Shown piece by piece: positions 34,994 to 44,661 of a stretch of 64,000 nucleotides of DNA. Below the pieces are notes generated by a model that made no database searches, was not told where the DNA came from, and worked only from the letters and a program-made list of their open reading frames with translations. Each line of letters starts with the position of its first letter. The stretch's first letter is position 1. The stretch lies in the NCBI RefSeq assembly GCF_002119765.1, contig NZ_CP021112.1:5760501-5824500 (forward strand), in the 5' to 3' direction. The position numbers and the translations under genes are program-made. The DNA comes from Pseudorhodoplanes sinuspersici (GTDB lineage: Bacteria > Pseudomonadota > Alphaproteobacteria > Rhizobiales > Xanthobacteraceae).

Positions 34994-35034
34994 TTAGAGC
35001 CCCGACTTTGATTCCGTCAAAGCCGGGGCTCTAA
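34994..35034. repeat. Long near-perfect hairpin
   Basis: Two 18-base arms (34994-35011 and 35017-35034; left arm TTAGAGCCCCGACTTTGA) pair with one mismatch around a 5-base loop TTCCG. No T-run follows. It lies 70 bases before the alpha/beta hydrolase gene, directly after the family A element. Confidence 0.6.
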
Positions 35035-35102
35035 GTCGCCTAGCTCACGTGCTTCGAGTTTCGTCCGACAATTCCAGTCAACGAAGAGAAAGGCAGAACA
35101 CC

Positions 35103-35945
35103 ATGTCGATGTTCACGACCAAAGACGGCACGCAACTTTATTACAATGACTGGGGCAAGGGGCAGCCGATTGTCTTCAGCCATGGCTGGCCGCTCAGCGC
35201 CGATGCGTTCGAAGACCAGATGTTCTTTCTGGCCTCACGTGGCTATCGCTGCATCGCGCATGATCGCAGAGGTCACGGCCGATCGAGCCAGCCGTGGCAT
35301 GGCAACGATCTCGACACTTATGCCGACGATCTCGCCGAACTCGTGCAGCATCTCGATCTGAAAGATGCGGTCCATGTCGGCCATTCCACCGGTGGCGGCG
35401 AAGTCGCGCGCTATATCGGCCGGCACGGCACGAAACGCGTTGCCAAAGCGGTGCTGATCGGCGCAATCCCGCCGCTGATGCTGAAGACGCCGAATAATCC
35501 GAACGGCACACCGATCGAAGCCTTCGACCAGATCCGTGCCGGCGTGCAGGCTGACCGCTCGCAGTTCTGGAAGGACCTGACCATGCCCTTCTACGGCTAT
35601 AACCGGCCGGGCGCGAAAGTCTCGGAAGGCGTGCGCAATTCCTTCTGGCTGCAGGGCATGATGGCCGGCTTCCCGGCTTCGTATTTCTGCGTCAAGGCGT
35701 TTTCGGAAACCGACACCACCGAAGACCTGAAGAAATTCGATGTGCCGACGCTGGTGCTGCACGGCGATGACGATCAGATCGTGCCGATCGCAGCATCGGC
35801 GATGCTGTCATCCAAACTGATCAAGAACGCGCAGCTCAAGATCATCAAAGGCGCGCCGCACGGCATGTGCACGACGCTGAAGGACGAGGTCAACGCGACT
35901 CTGTTATCCTTTATCGAAGCCAAGGCCGGCAAAGCCGCCGCGTAA
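35103..35945 (+). CDS. Alpha/beta hydrolase, non-heme chloroperoxidase/esterase type
   Basis: A 280-residue alpha/beta hydrolase close to the bacterial non-heme haloperoxidases, which are esterases with perhydrolase side activity. The oxyanion region is [16 protein letters not shown], the nucleophile elbow [12 protein letters not shown] (Ser nucleophile), the acid Asp in [11 protein letters not shown], and the His in GAPHGMCTT. The aromatic pocket [21 protein letters not shown] is typical. No signal peptide, so cytoplasmic. Start 35103 fits the family N-terminus ([16 protein letters not shown]). It stands alone between two terminators. Confidence 0.9.
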   Translation: MSMFTTKDGTQLYYNDWGKGQPIVFSHGWPLSADAFEDQMFFLASRGYRCIAHDRRGHGRSSQPWHGNDLDTYADDLAELVQHLDLKDAVHVGHSTGGGEVARYIGRHGTKRVAKAVLIGAIPPLMLKTPNNPNGTPIEAFDQIRAGVQADRSQFWKDLTMPFYGYNRPGAKVSEGVRNSFWLQGMMAGFPASYFCVKAFSETDTTEDLKKFDVPTLVLHGDDDQIVPIAASAMLSSKLIKNAQLKIIKGAPHGMCTTLKDEVNATLLSFIEAKAGKAAA

Positions 35946-35972
35946 AAACGCAAATCCGCACCAAACATCTGG

Positions 35973-36001
35973 AAAAGCCGGGCTGCCTGCCCGGCTTTTT
36001 A
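35973..36001 (+). terminator. Intrinsic terminator of the alpha/beta hydrolase gene
   Basis: AAAAGCCGGGC (35973-35983), loop TGCCT, GCCCGGCTTTT (35989-35999) and T's. It is the third terminator in 2.5 kb built on the same core. Confidence 0.9.
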
Positions 36002-36062
36002 TGTTCAGGCCGGTTTTCATCGCAGCCGTTAATGGATCATTGCGGACGATAATTGGGCGCCG

Positions 36063-36088
36063 GGAACCGCTATCCAAGGACCAGCGTT
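36063..36088 (+). promoter_or_regulatory. EcfG-type general stress promoter
   Basis: GGAAC (36063-36067), 17 bases, CGTT (36085-36088): a full match to the alphaproteobacterial EcfG consensus, 39 bases before the start of the small gene at 36127. Confidence 0.7.
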
Positions 36089-36126
36089 ATTTTATCGAGA
36101 TTGGAGGAACCGTCCGGAGAAATGCC

Positions 36127-36408
36127 ATGAGCTATGATCCGTATGATCCATATCGCAATACAACGTCGCCGCCGCGGGAGCCGTATCAGGACTTCCATCG
36201 CGACCCGGATGCCGGCACCGGTACGAGCTTTCTGTTGGGCGCGCTGATCCTCGTCGCGCTGGGAGCCTTCATTTACTACTACGCAGGCACCGACAGATCG
36301 AACGTCGCGACCAACGATATGCGCCCACCGATCACACAGCCCAATACACCCGCCGAAACGACAGGTTCGAACAGCGCGACGCCCAAGCCTGAGCGTCCGG
36401 CGCAGTAG
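36127..36408 (+). CDS. Small membrane protein under EcfG-type promoter
   Basis: A 93-residue protein with a Tyr/Pro/Asp-rich cytoplasmic start (MSYDPYDPYRNTTSPP), one membrane helix (FLLGALILVALGAFIYYYAG) and a Pro/Thr-rich tail likely in the periplasm. The ATG at 36127 follows GGAG-like GTCCGGAGAAATGCC; an in-frame longer version is unsupported. The stress promoter at 36063 suggests induction by general stress. Function unknown. Confidence 0.7.
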   Translation: MSYDPYDPYRNTTSPPREPYQDFHRDPDAGTGTSFLLGALILVALGAFIYYYAGTDRSNVATNDMRPPITQPNTPAETTGSNSATPKPERPAQ

Positions 36409-36538
36409 GACTTTCCGCCACGCCCGGGCATAGCCGTCAAGACGGCGTCATTGACGCCTGACGTCGCAGGATTGAATTTCTGCGATTCTGCCCGGGCTTC
36501 GCCGCGATCCTGTCACAGCCTCATGCCAAACTGCGATC

Positions 36539-36796
36539 ATGCCACGCTACTATTTCAATACCCGTATCGACGGCGAACTGATCCGCGATCCCGACGGAGC
36601 CGATCTGCGTGACCCCGATCAGGCCTGGACCATGGCCCGCGCCATGATCCGGGATATCCTGCACGACGAGGAAACGGAGCCGCGTCTGCTCCGTGCCGCA
36701 ATCGAGGTGACCGACGAGGAGGGTGAGATCGTGCTCGAGTTCCCGTTCACCGAAGCATTGATCGAGCCCGGGCAAGGGTCGGTTTCGGTTCACTGA
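36539..36796 (+). CDS. DUF6894 family protein
   Basis: An 85-residue protein with the DUF6894 pattern: MPRYYFNTRIDGELIRDPDG, then ADLRDPDQAWTMARAMIRD and the C-terminal beta strand IEVTDEEGEIVLEFPF. The family is common in Hyphomicrobiales, often in several copies, with unknown function. The longer central acidic stretch (DEETEPRL) is unusual. It stands apart from its neighbours. Confidence 0.8.
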   Translation: MPRYYFNTRIDGELIRDPDGADLRDPDQAWTMARAMIRDILHDEETEPRLLRAAIEVTDEEGEIVLEFPFTEALIEPGQGSVSVH

Positions 36797-36863
36797 AAAA
36801 TCCCCGCCGCACTGTGCGCCGCGGGAAGGAAGGCGCGCGAGTCCTCAATGATTTGAGGACGGT

Positions 36864-38357
36864 TTATTGCTTCCAGGCCGCGAAGGCTTCCGCAAAGGCA
36901 CGCTCGCCGGGCGTGCCTTTTTCAATGGCCAGAATGGCTCTGCGATTGTTGTTGTAGACAATCGGAATATCGAACCAGGCGCGTTCCTTCAGCAGCTGGA
37001 TATTGCGCGCCTGATCGGACTCGACGGCCGACAGGCCAATCAGGAAGAAATTGTTGGTGACCTTCACGGCGAGCCCGGCCAGCGGCGTGCCGCGGGTCTG
37101 CTCGGCCTGCTTCATCAGCACACCCGGTACGTTGGAAATGCCGCCCGGCGCGAAGTCGGCCGGCAGATTGAACATCACTTCGATGGTGTGGCTGGCCGGC
37201 AGCGTCTGATCGGTGTTGCGCCGGATCGAGAAGCTCATGGTCATCTTGCGTTCCGGAATTTCCACATCGGCGCGGATCGCCAGTTCCGGCGGCCGGCCCG
37301 GCCCCGGTGACACCGTTTCGGTCCGCCAGACCGCAGAGCCGACGAATTGCTTGCCCTGCGGATCGTTCGGCTCCTCCTCGTAGAGCACGACTTTCTGGGC
37401 CACGGCCGGGCCGTTTTGCGTGCTGGGACCACCGAGCCGATCGGTGATTTTTCCCGAGCCCTGTTTGGCCGGCTGGGCCGGCCGGCTATCTTTCGCCACA
37501 TCGGTCGCCGAGCCGCGGAAGGCCTGCCAGAATTCGGTGATCACGGCCCGCTGCGAATAAACGACGCCGGCGACCGCCAGCAGCAGCACCACTGCGATGG
37601 CGGCCTTGATCAAAGGACCGAAGGAACGCGGCTTGCGGCGGTCCTCTTCAAGCTCTTCATCCAGGTCTTCCGCTGGTGGCCGCGGCGGGGGCGGCCCGCG
37701 GAACGACGGGTCCTGCGGCGGCCCGCCGCGATAGCCCATCTGCGGATGCATTTCGTGGCCGAAATCTTCCTGCGCCAGCCGCGGTTCCAGCGACTGGTCG
37801 AACTCACGCTGCATCTCCGCAAAGGGATCGCGTGGCGGGCGGTGCGATGGGCCGAGCGGCGGCGGCGGCGCATCAAATGGCGATGGCTTTGGAGGCGGCG
37901 CGGACTGCGCCGACGGCCGCGGCGGCAATGGCGGTAGCGTTTTCGGGCCAAGATCCGGGGCGGCAGGCGCTGGTTTCGAAGGAGCAGGCGCAGGTCCGTT
38001 CGGCGGCGGCGCGGCAGGGCGCGGTGGCGCCTTGGCCGCAGGCGCCGCCGCATTCGGAAAGCGCGGCGCGGATGGTGCGGGGCCGGGAGACGGCGGGGCG
38101 GAAGGTGCTGCGGCCGGAGATTGCGGAGCCGTTTCGATTCGCGAGCGGCGGGCCGCCTCGGCTTCGACCTTGCGGATCGCCTCCTCAAGGGCCAGGCGCT
38201 CCTTGGTGATCTCCGATTCCTGAAGCGGTGGCTCGGTCCCGCGCAGCTGCGCGACAAGCGCCGTCCGCGCCCTCTCATAGAGCGCACGACGAGCCTCGCC
38301 GGTGTTCTTGTCGAGACCGGTGATGGCACGGGCAATGAGCGGGTAATAATCAGCCAT
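36864..38357 (-). CDS. Conserved Pro-rich membrane-anchored protein
   Basis: A 497-residue protein in three parts. The N-terminal 90 residues are a helical region (MADYYPLIARAITGLDKNTG, ARTALVAQLRGTEPPL) of a kind conserved in rhizobia. A long Pro/Ala-rich linker follows (to about residue 215). One membrane helix (IKAAIAVVLLLAVAGVVYS, about 250-268) anchors the protein, and the C-terminal domain (KVVLYEEEPNDPQGKQFVGS, MTMSFSIRRNTDQTLPASHT, VMFNLPADFAPGGISNVPG) is periplasmic and beta-rich. It is downstream of purA (53-base gap) and may be co-transcribed with it. Function unknown. Confidence 0.7.
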   Translation of the reverse strand: MADYYPLIARAITGLDKNTGEARRALYERARTALVAQLRGTEPPLQESEITKERLALEEAIRKVEAEAARRSRIETAPQSPAAAPSAPPSPGPAPSAPRFPNAAAPAAKAPPRPAAPPPNGPAPAPSKPAPAAPDLGPKTLPPLPPRPSAQSAPPPKPSPFDAPPPPLGPSHRPPRDPFAEMQREFDQSLEPRLAQEDFGHEMHPQMGYRGGPPQDPSFRGPPPPRPPAEDLDEELEEDRRKPRSFGPLIKAAIAVVLLLAVAGVVYSQRAVITEFWQAFRGSATDVAKDSRPAQPAKQGSGKITDRLGGPSTQNGPAVAQKVVLYEEEPNDPQGKQFVGSAVWRTETVSPGPGRPPELAIRADVEIPERKMTMSFSIRRNTDQTLPASHTIEVMFNLPADFAPGGISNVPGVLMKQAEQTRGTPLAGLAVKVTNNFFLIGLSAVESDQARNIQLLKERAWFDIPIVYNNNRRAILAIEKGTPGERAFAEAFAAWKQ

Positions 38358-38410
38358 GCTTTCTGTCGTGGCCCTGGATCACACCTCGTCGTCCCCAATT
38401 CCCGATGGTG

Positions 38411-39697
38411 TCATGTCTCGAACGGATTCTGCACTAGAATTGTATCGTCGCGCTCCGGAGACGTGGACAAAAGAGCCACCGGACATCCGATCAGCTCCTC
38501 GACCCATCTTACATACTTGATGGCCTGGGCTGGCAAATCCGCCCATGAGCGCGCCCCCGCTGTCGGCTCGTCCCATCCCTCGATCGTTTCATAGATCGGC
38601 TCGACCTGGGCCTGCGCATGCTCGCTGGCCGGGAGATGATCGATCTCGCGCCCATCCAGCCGGTAGCCGACGCAAACCTTGATCTCCTTGAAACCGTCCA
38701 GGATATCGAGCTTGGTTAATGCGATGCCGTTGATGCCGCTGGTGCGAACAGTCTGCCGCACCAGCACGGCATCAAACCAGCCGCAACGGCGCGGACGGCC
38801 GGTCACCGTGCCGAATTCGTGGCCGCGCTCGCCGATCAGCCTGCCGATCTCGTTGTCCTGCTCACTCGGGAACGGCCCCTCGCCGACCCGCGTCGTGTAA
38901 GCCTTGCAGATGCCGAGCACATAACCGATCGAGCCGGGCCCCATACCCGAGCCGGTGGCGGCCTGCGCCGCGACCGTGTTGGAGGAGGTCACATACGGAT
39001 AGGTGCCGTGGTCGATATCGAGCAGCGCGCCCTGCGCGCCTTCGAACAAAATGCGTTTGCCTTCGCGGCGGCGCGCATCGAGCAGCGACCAGATCGAGTC
39101 CGTGTAAGGCAGAATGCGTGGTGCATAGCCGGCGAGTTCTTCGTAAACCGTCTCCGGCGACAACTCGCCCATGCCGTAGCCGCGGCGGAGCGCGTTGTGG
39201 TGCACCAGCATGCGCTCGATCTTGCCGCGCAAAGCCGGCAGATCGGCCAGATCCATCACCCGAATCGCACGGCGGCCGACCTTGTCCTCATAGGCCGGGC
39301 CGATGCCGCGCTTGGTGGTGCCGATGCGCGAGGCGCCGGATTCACGAATCGCTTCGAGCTCGCGGTGCAGCGACAGGATCAGCGTCGCATTTTCTGCAAT
39401 GCGCAAACGATCCGGGGTCACGGCGACGCCCTGCCCGCCGAGGCGATCGATCTCGTCGATCAGCGCTTTTGGATCGACGACAACGCCATTGCCGATGATC
39501 GACAGTTTCCCCTCACGCACAACGCCCGAGGGCAACAGCGAGAGCTTGTAGACCTGATTGCCGATGACGAGTGTGTGCCCGGCATTGTGGCCGCCCTGGA
39601 AGCGGACGACGATATCGGCCTGTTCGGACAACCAATCGACGATCTTGCCTTTGCCTTCGTCGCCCCACTGCGCTCCGACGACAACTACATTCGCCAT
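38411..39697 (-). CDS. purA: Adenylosuccinate synthetase
   Basis: Converts IMP, aspartate and GTP to adenylosuccinate in AMP synthesis; cytoplasmic homodimer. The GTP loop is [14 protein letters not shown] (residues 8-21), with the substrate loop [11 protein letters not shown], the IMP segment [17 protein letters not shown] and the C-terminal GTP site TKLDILDGF. Length 428 fits the family. Convergence of the GDEGKGK and H41-equivalent His leaves no doubt. Confidence 0.97.
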   Translation of the reverse strand: MANVVVVGAQWGDEGKGKIVDWLSEQADIVVRFQGGHNAGHTLVIGNQVYKLSLLPSGVVREGKLSIIGNGVVVDPKALIDEIDRLGGQGVAVTPDRLRIAENATLILSLHRELEAIRESGASRIGTTKRGIGPAYEDKVGRRAIRVMDLADLPALRGKIERMLVHHNALRRGYGMGELSPETVYEELAGYAPRILPYTDSIWSLLDARRREGKRILFEGAQGALLDIDHGTYPYVTSSNTVAAQAATGSGMGPGSIGYVLGICKAYTTRVGEGPFPSEQDNEIGRLIGERGHEFGTVTGRPRRCGWFDAVLVRQTVRTSGINGIALTKLDILDGFKEIKVCVGYRLDGREIDHLPASEHAQAQVEPIYETIEGWDEPTAGARSWADLPAQAIKYVRWVEELIGCPVALLSTSPERDDTILVQNPFET

Positions 39698-40018
39698 TCC
39701 AACAAATCCCTCCAGCGGGCCGCCGCCCGGACCCTGATATCAAACCGGGTGTGCCAAACCGGGTATGCTTTGCCCGGCCGAAGCTGAGGGCTAGCCCCGG
39801 ATAATGGATGCAGCGCTCCGAGGCAAGGCGACGGACCGATCCATAGCGGATTTGGCGGCCAATAACCGGTTGAAAAAGATGAAATTTCCGGAAGGTTTCC
39901 AAGGCGCCGGCACAGCCCGGTCATGCGCCGGGCAGCCTTCCGGACGGGAGCGGCATTGTGTAGCAAGGCTCATTCCGCCGTCCGGCGGACGTCTCATGAC
40001 CCGGGTGGAGGCATTTCC
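39698..40018. other. Divergent promoter region of purA and the EamA transporter
   Basis: A 320-base gap between divergent genes. It has a duplicated AAACCGGGTRTGC pair around 39741-39767 and a short hairpin CGCCGTCCGGCG near 39975. No gene is supported. Confidence 0.4.
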
Positions 40019-40951
40019 ATGGCCGCCTATTTCGGCCGGATCGGCGGCTGGCTGTATCATCAGGCCTATCTGCTTGTCGCCCTCACCTATCTGTTCTGGG
40101 CGCTGAATATCGTCATTGGACGGCACGCGATGGCGTCGATGCCGCCGGTGGCGCTAAGCTTCTGGCGATGGGCGCTGGCCGCACTGATCCTGCTGCCGTT
40201 CACCTTATCCTATCTGAAGCGTGACTGGCCGGTGATCCGGGCCAATCTGGGCATGCTCTGCATCCTCGGTTTGACCGGCACCACCGGTTATGCCGTGGCG
40301 TCCTACTGGGGCCTGCAATACACGCAGGCGATCAACGGACTTCTCATTCAATGCACGATGCCGATCATCATCGGCGTGACCACCTATTTCGTCGTCGGCG
40401 ACAAGCTGAGCGCACGGCAGATGAGCGGCATTGCCGTATCTTTCTTCGGCGTCCTTATGATCCTGTTGCGCGGCGACCCGGATGTGCTGCACGCCATCTC
40501 GTTCAATCGCGGTGACATGTGGTTCGCTGCAGCAGTTTTGATCTTCGCATTCTATTCGCCGCTGACACGCAAATATCGCCCGCCAATTCATCCGATGTCG
40601 TTCCTGGCGATCACAATCATCACCGGCACGCTGCTGGTCATCCCGCTTTTCATCTGGGAGAGCGTCGCCATAGGCATGCCGACACTCGACATGCATACGG
40701 CTCTGATCTTTCTGTATATGGCGATCTTTCCATCGATCATCGCCTATATCTGTTTCAATCGCGCCATTCAGTTGATCGGCCCCAATCTCGTTGCTGCGCT
40801 CTATCCGCTCATTGTCGTGTTCGGCGTCACACTCGCCATTGTCTTTCTCGGCGAGCGGCCTGAATGGTACCATTTCATCGGCACGATCTTCATCGTCGGC
40901 GGCGTATTGCTGGCGACGCGGCAACGCCGCGCCGCCGTTGCGAAGGCGTAA
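40019..40951 (+). CDS. EamA-family (DMT superfamily) transporter
   Basis: A 310-residue inner-membrane protein with ten hydrophobic helices in two EamA repeats: YLFWALNIVIGRHAMASMP (first) and IFAFYSPLTRKY (start of second); WGLQYTQAINGLLIQCTMPI marks the end of the first repeat. DMT transporters export amino acids or other metabolites. GGTGGAGG lies 7 bases before the ATG; the longer frame (39923) has no such site. Substrate unknown. Confidence 0.85.
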   Translation: MAAYFGRIGGWLYHQAYLLVALTYLFWALNIVIGRHAMASMPPVALSFWRWALAALILLPFTLSYLKRDWPVIRANLGMLCILGLTGTTGYAVASYWGLQYTQAINGLLIQCTMPIIIGVTTYFVVGDKLSARQMSGIAVSFFGVLMILLRGDPDVLHAISFNRGDMWFAAAVLIFAFYSPLTRKYRPPIHPMSFLAITIITGTLLVIPLFIWESVAIGMPTLDMHTALIFLYMAIFPSIIAYICFNRAIQLIGPNLVAALYPLIVVFGVTLAIVFLGERPEWYHFIGTIFIVGGVLLATRQRRAAVAKA

Positions 40952-41128
40952 GGTTTTCGTGCTGAGATTACTAACAACATTCGCGCAATATGAGTGATGC
41001 CTGCGAGCGATCAACATACCGATCGTTCATCCTAGCGCACGAACGCGGCGACGTTTCCTCATGTCGCGGTTGCTCCCCTCGTTGAACGCCCGCTAAATCC
41101 AAACCGCGAGAAAACGCTGGAGACAACA

Positions 41129-41605
41129 ATGCGTCAGTTTGTGTTGGCGATCGCAACCGCTTTCATTGTTGCGCTTGGATTATTCGGCGCCGGCCGCGCC
41201 GAAGCTGCGCCGATCGGCGCGGCGGGTGCGCTTCGCACCGCAACCGACAATCTCAACCTTGCCGAGCCGGTTCAATATGCCGGCGGGCGCTGCTGGCGGA
41301 ACGGTTGGCGTGGTCCGGGCTGGTACCCGTGCTGGCATCCCGGCGTCGTCTATGGCGGCGGCTCTTGGGGATGGCACAACCGCTATGCCTGGCACGGCAA
41401 CTGGCACGACCATTATAGCTGGCGCTGGCACGATGGCGGGCGCCGCGGCTGGCACGGACACGACGGCCGCCGTCGGCATGCTGGCGGACGCCACGGTGGC
41501 GGCCGGCACGCCCATGCCAGCGGTCATCGCGGCGGACGCCATGGCGGCGGGCATCGCGGAGGCCATCATGGCGGCGGGCACCACGGTGGTGGACATCGCC
41601 GCTGA
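41129..41605 (+). CDS. Exported His/Gly-rich protein
   Basis: A 158-residue protein with a signal peptide ending near AEA-AP and a Trp/Gly/His-rich body. The last 60 residues are almost entirely His, Gly and Arg (HGHDGRRRHAGG, HRGGRHGGGHRGGHHGG). The many His residues could bind Ni, Zn or Cu in the periplasm. GGAG lies 8 bases before the ATG. Two Cys (CWRNGW, WYPCW) could form a disulfide. This kind of protein is widespread in Bradyrhizobium-like genomes, function unproven. Confidence 0.8.
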   Translation: MRQFVLAIATAFIVALGLFGAGRAEAAPIGAAGALRTATDNLNLAEPVQYAGGRCWRNGWRGPGWYPCWHPGVVYGGGSWGWHNRYAWHGNWHDHYSWRWHDGGRRGWHGHDGRRRHAGGRHGGGRHAHASGHRGGRHGGGHRGGHHGGGHHGGGHRR

Positions 41606-41631
41606 TTGCTTGAAGTCTCTGCAAAAAATAG

Positions 41632-41665
41632 GCCTCGAAGGATGATCACATCCTTCGAGGCTTTT
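41632..41665. terminator. Convergent terminator
   Basis: Two perfect 13-base arms (GCCTCGAAGGATG and its complement) around ATCA, with TTTT after the right arm on the plus strand and A-run before the left arm. It can end both the His-rich gene and serA transcripts. Confidence 0.88.
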
Positions 41666-41722
41666 GCATGCGCGTGAAAACCGCCGTCATGCCCGGCACG
41701 AGGCCGGCATAACGATCAAGCT

Positions 41723-43309
41723 TCAGAATTTCAGCGGTTTGGCCGACTGCACCTGCGGCAGCGCCCGCACCGCTTCCAGCACCTTCGGCGGCATTTCGCC
41801 ATCGATCTCGATCAGCGCCACTGCGTTTCCGCCCGGTGCTTCGCGACCGACATGGAAGGTCGCGATATTAATGCCGGCATCGCCCATCGTCCCTGAGAAC
41901 TTGCCGATGAAGCCCGGTTTGTCGAGATTGGTGATGTAGATCATCGAGTGGCCGAATTCCGCATCCATGCGGATGCCCTTGATGTTGACGATACGCGGAC
42001 GCGCATCGGCAAACACGGTGCCGGAGACGTTGCGCGTCACGCCGTCGGTAAACACGGTCACCGTGATCAGGCTTTCGTAATCGCCGGCCGCCTCGCGCGT
42101 CACTTCCTCGACGATGATGCCGCGCTCCTTGGCGACGATCGGCGCCGACACCACGTTCACATCCTGCAGCATCGGCCGCAGGAAACCGGCGACCGCGGCC
42201 GATGTCAGCGCCTTGGTCTTCATCTGCGCGACATGGCCCTCGTAGCTGATCTGGATCTTCTTCAGATCGCCTTCCGTCAACTGACCCGCGAACGAGCCGA
42301 GTTTCTCGGCGAGTTCGATGAACGGCTTCAGGCGCGGCGCTTCTTCCGCCGTGATCGACGGGAAATTGACCGCATTGGAGATGGCGCCGCGCAACAGATA
42401 ATCCGACATCTGGTCGGCAACCTGCAAAGCGACATTCTCCTGCGCTTCCGAGGTCGCGGCACCCAGATGCGGCGTACAGATCACGTTCGGCTGGCCGAAC
42501 AGCGGATTCTCGTTCGCAGGTTCGGTCGAGAACACATCGAAAGCTGCACCTGCGACATGGCCGGAATCGAGCGTGGCGCGCAGCGCAGCTTCATCGACAA
42601 GACCGCCGCGCGCGCAATTGATGATGCGCACGCCCTTCTTGGTCATCGCCAGAGCCTTGGCGTCGAGGATGTTCTTGGTCTTTTCGGTCAGCGGCGTGTG
42701 CAGCGTAATGAAATCGGCGCGCTTGAGCAGTTCCTCAAGCTCGACCTTCTCGACACCGAGTTCAACCGCGCGCTCCGGCGACAGGAACGGATCATAGGCA
42801 ATGACCCGCATGCGCAGGCCAAGCGCACGATCGATGACGATCGAACCGATATTGCCGGCGCCGATCACACCCAGCGTCTTGCCGGTGATCTCGACACCCA
42901 TGAAGCGGTTCTTTTCCCATTTTCCTGCCTGCGTCGACTGATCCGCCGCCGGAATTTCCCGCGCCAGCGCCAGCATCAGCGTGATCGCGTGTTCGGCCGT
43001 GGTGATCGAATTGCCGAACGGCGTGTTCATCACGATGATGCCCTTCGCCGTCGCAGCCGGAATATCGACGTTGTCGACGCCGATGCCGGCGCGGCCGATC
43101 ACTTTCAGCTTCTTGGCATTCTGCAGAATCTTCGGCGTGACTTTGGTGGCCGAGCGGATCGCAAGACCATCGTAATGGCCGATGATCTCGGCGAGCTTGT
43201 CCTTGTCCTTGCCGAGATTGGGCTGGAAATCGACCTCGACGCCGCGATCCTTGAAGATCTGCACGGCGGCGGGAGAGAGTGCATCGGAGATGAGAACTTT
43301 GGGGGCCAT
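41723..43309 (-). CDS. serA: D-3-phosphoglycerate dehydrogenase
   Basis: Oxidises 3-phosphoglycerate to 3-phosphohydroxypyruvate, first step of serine synthesis. Domains: substrate/NAD half (residues 1-315, with NAD motif GVIGAGNIGSIV, ARGGLVDEAAL and the catalytic His in CTPHLGAATSEAQ), an intervening ASB domain (about 320-450) and a C-terminal ACT domain (HSMIYITNLDKPGFIGKFSG), where serine feedback acts. Length 528 is the long type. It follows serC on the same strand; the 179-base gap holds two inverted repeat copies. Transcription of the pair presumably starts before serC. Confidence 0.96.
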   Translation of the reverse strand: MAPKVLISDALSPAAVQIFKDRGVEVDFQPNLGKDKDKLAEIIGHYDGLAIRSATKVTPKILQNAKKLKVIGRAGIGVDNVDIPAATAKGIIVMNTPFGNSITTAEHAITLMLALAREIPAADQSTQAGKWEKNRFMGVEITGKTLGVIGAGNIGSIVIDRALGLRMRVIAYDPFLSPERAVELGVEKVELEELLKRADFITLHTPLTEKTKNILDAKALAMTKKGVRIINCARGGLVDEAALRATLDSGHVAGAAFDVFSTEPANENPLFGQPNVICTPHLGAATSEAQENVALQVADQMSDYLLRGAISNAVNFPSITAEEAPRLKPFIELAEKLGSFAGQLTEGDLKKIQISYEGHVAQMKTKALTSAAVAGFLRPMLQDVNVVSAPIVAKERGIIVEEVTREAAGDYESLITVTVFTDGVTRNVSGTVFADARPRIVNIKGIRMDAEFGHSMIYITNLDKPGFIGKFSGTMGDAGINIATFHVGREAPGGNAVALIEIDGEMPPKVLEAVRALPQVQSAKPLKF

Positions 43310-43318
43310 GGTGGTCTT

Positions 43319-43486
43319 CCTTCACCCTCCCCTGGAGGGGAGGGTCGGCCCGCAGGGCCGGGGTGGGGTGAAATATGTGATGCGCTGAGCGGCGGCGGTG
43401 TTTTCGGTGAAACTGTCACCCCACCCCGCTCACCTGCGCTATCGCTCCGGTGAGCGACCCTCCCCCTCCAGGGGAGGATGAAAAGC
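43319..43486. repeat. Pair of inverted intergenic elements between serC and serA
   Basis: A copy at 43319-43371 (CCTTCACCCTCCCCTGGAGG, then GGGGTGGGGTG) is followed by a second copy in reverse orientation at 43418-43486 (CACCCCACCCCGCTCACC, then CCAGGGGAGGATG). Each has internal GC-rich stems; together they could pair into a long hairpin on the serC-serA mRNA. Elements of this kind are dispersed in Bradyrhizobium-type genomes. Confidence 0.7.
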
Positions 43487-43488
43487 AA

Positions 43489-44661
43489 TCAAGCCGCTTT
43501 CGCCAGCGACTCTTTCGCCTTCGCGTAAGCGAAGTCGAGCCACGGCAACAGCTTCTCGACATCGCTGCGTTCAACCGTGGCGCCGCACCAGATGCGAAGG
43601 CCGGGCAATGCATCGCGGTGATTGGCGAAATCGAACGCCACGTTTTCCTTCTCGAGGATGGCGACGAGCTCCTTCACGAAGGCCCATTGCGCATCGACGG
43701 ACAAGGCGGTGACGGCCGGATCGACGATCTTCAGACAGACCGAGGTGTTCGAGCGTGTCTTCGCATCGACAGCGAGATTGTCCACCCAGGCCGTGCGCGC
43801 GACCCAATCATTGATCGCACCGGCATTGGCATCCGCTCGCGCGATCAGACCCTTCAGGCCTCCGGCCGACTTCGCCCAGTTGAGCGTGTCGAGATAATCC
43901 TCGACGCACAGCATCGACGGCGTGTTGATGGTTTCGCCGACGAAGATGCCTTCGTTCAGCTTTCCGCCCTTGGTCATGCGGAAGATCTTCGGCAGCGGCC
44001 AGGCCGGCTTGTAGGTTTCGAGCCGTTCGACCGCGCGCGGCGACAGGATCAGCATGCCATGCGCGGCTTCACCGCCCAGCGCCTTCTGCCAGGAGAAGGT
44101 GATGACATCGAGCTTTGCAAAATCGAGCGGCTGCGCGAACGCTGCCGACGTTGCGTCGCAGATCGCAAGACCCTTGCGATCGGCCTTGATCCAGTCGGCA
44201 TTCGGCACGCGCACGCCGGATGTCGTGCCGTTCCAGGTGAAGACGATGTCGGTGTCGCTGTCGACCTTGGAAAGATCGGGGATCTCGCCGTAAGGCGCCT
44301 TCAGCGTGGTCACGTCCTTCAGCTTGAGCTGCTTTTCAACGTCGGTGACCCAGCCTTCGCCGAAGGATTCCCAGGCCAGCATCGTGACCGGGCGCGCGCC
44401 GAGCAGCGACCACATCGCCATTTCCATCGCGCCGGTATCCGACGCCGGAACAATGCCGATCCTGTAATCGGCCGGGACTTCAAGAATTTCGCGGGTGAGA
44501 TCGATCGCCAGTTTCAGCTTCGCCTTGCCCGGCTTCGAGCGGTGCGAGCGTCCAACCAGCGCGTCTTTGAGGGCTTGGAGGGTCCAGCCGGGGCGCTTGG
44601 CGCAGGGGCCGGAGGAAAAGTGCGGATTAGCCGGCCGCAGACCGGGAGCAGCTGTCGTCAT
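43489..44661 (-). CDS. serC: Phosphoserine aminotransferase
   Basis: PLP enzyme that converts 3-phosphohydroxypyruvate to phosphoserine. The family start [15 protein letters not shown], the [20 protein letters not shown]-like segment [15 protein letters not shown], the GWVTDVEKQ block, [16 protein letters not shown] (the PLP Lys) and [13 protein letters not shown] are all seen. It belongs to the longer alphaproteobacterial SerC type of about 390 residues. The ATG at 44661 starts the family sequence; an upstream frame (44742) adds unrelated residues. First gene of the serC-serA unit. Confidence 0.95.
   Translation of the reverse strand: MTTAAPGLRPANPHFSSGPCAKRPGWTLQALKDALVGRSHRSKPGKAKLKLAIDLTREILEVPADYRIGIVPASDTGAMEMAMWSLLGARPVTMLAWESFGEGWVTDVEKQLKLKDVTTLKAPYGEIPDLSKVDSDTDIVFTWNGTTSGVRVPNADWIKADRKGLAICDATSAAFAQPLDFAKLDVITFSWQKALGGEAAHGMLILSPRAVERLETYKPAWPLPKIFRMTKGGKLNEGIFVGETINTPSMLCVEDYLDTLNWAKSAGGLKGLIARADANAGAINDWVARTAWVDNLAVDAKTRSNTSVCLKIVDPAVTALSVDAQWAFVKELVAILEKENVAFDFANHRDALPGLRIWCGATVERSDVEKLLPWLDFAYAKAKESLAKAA

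Noticed and set aside
43319-43486. CRISPR array
   Set aside because: Two inverted copies, no regular spacers and no cas genes in the window.
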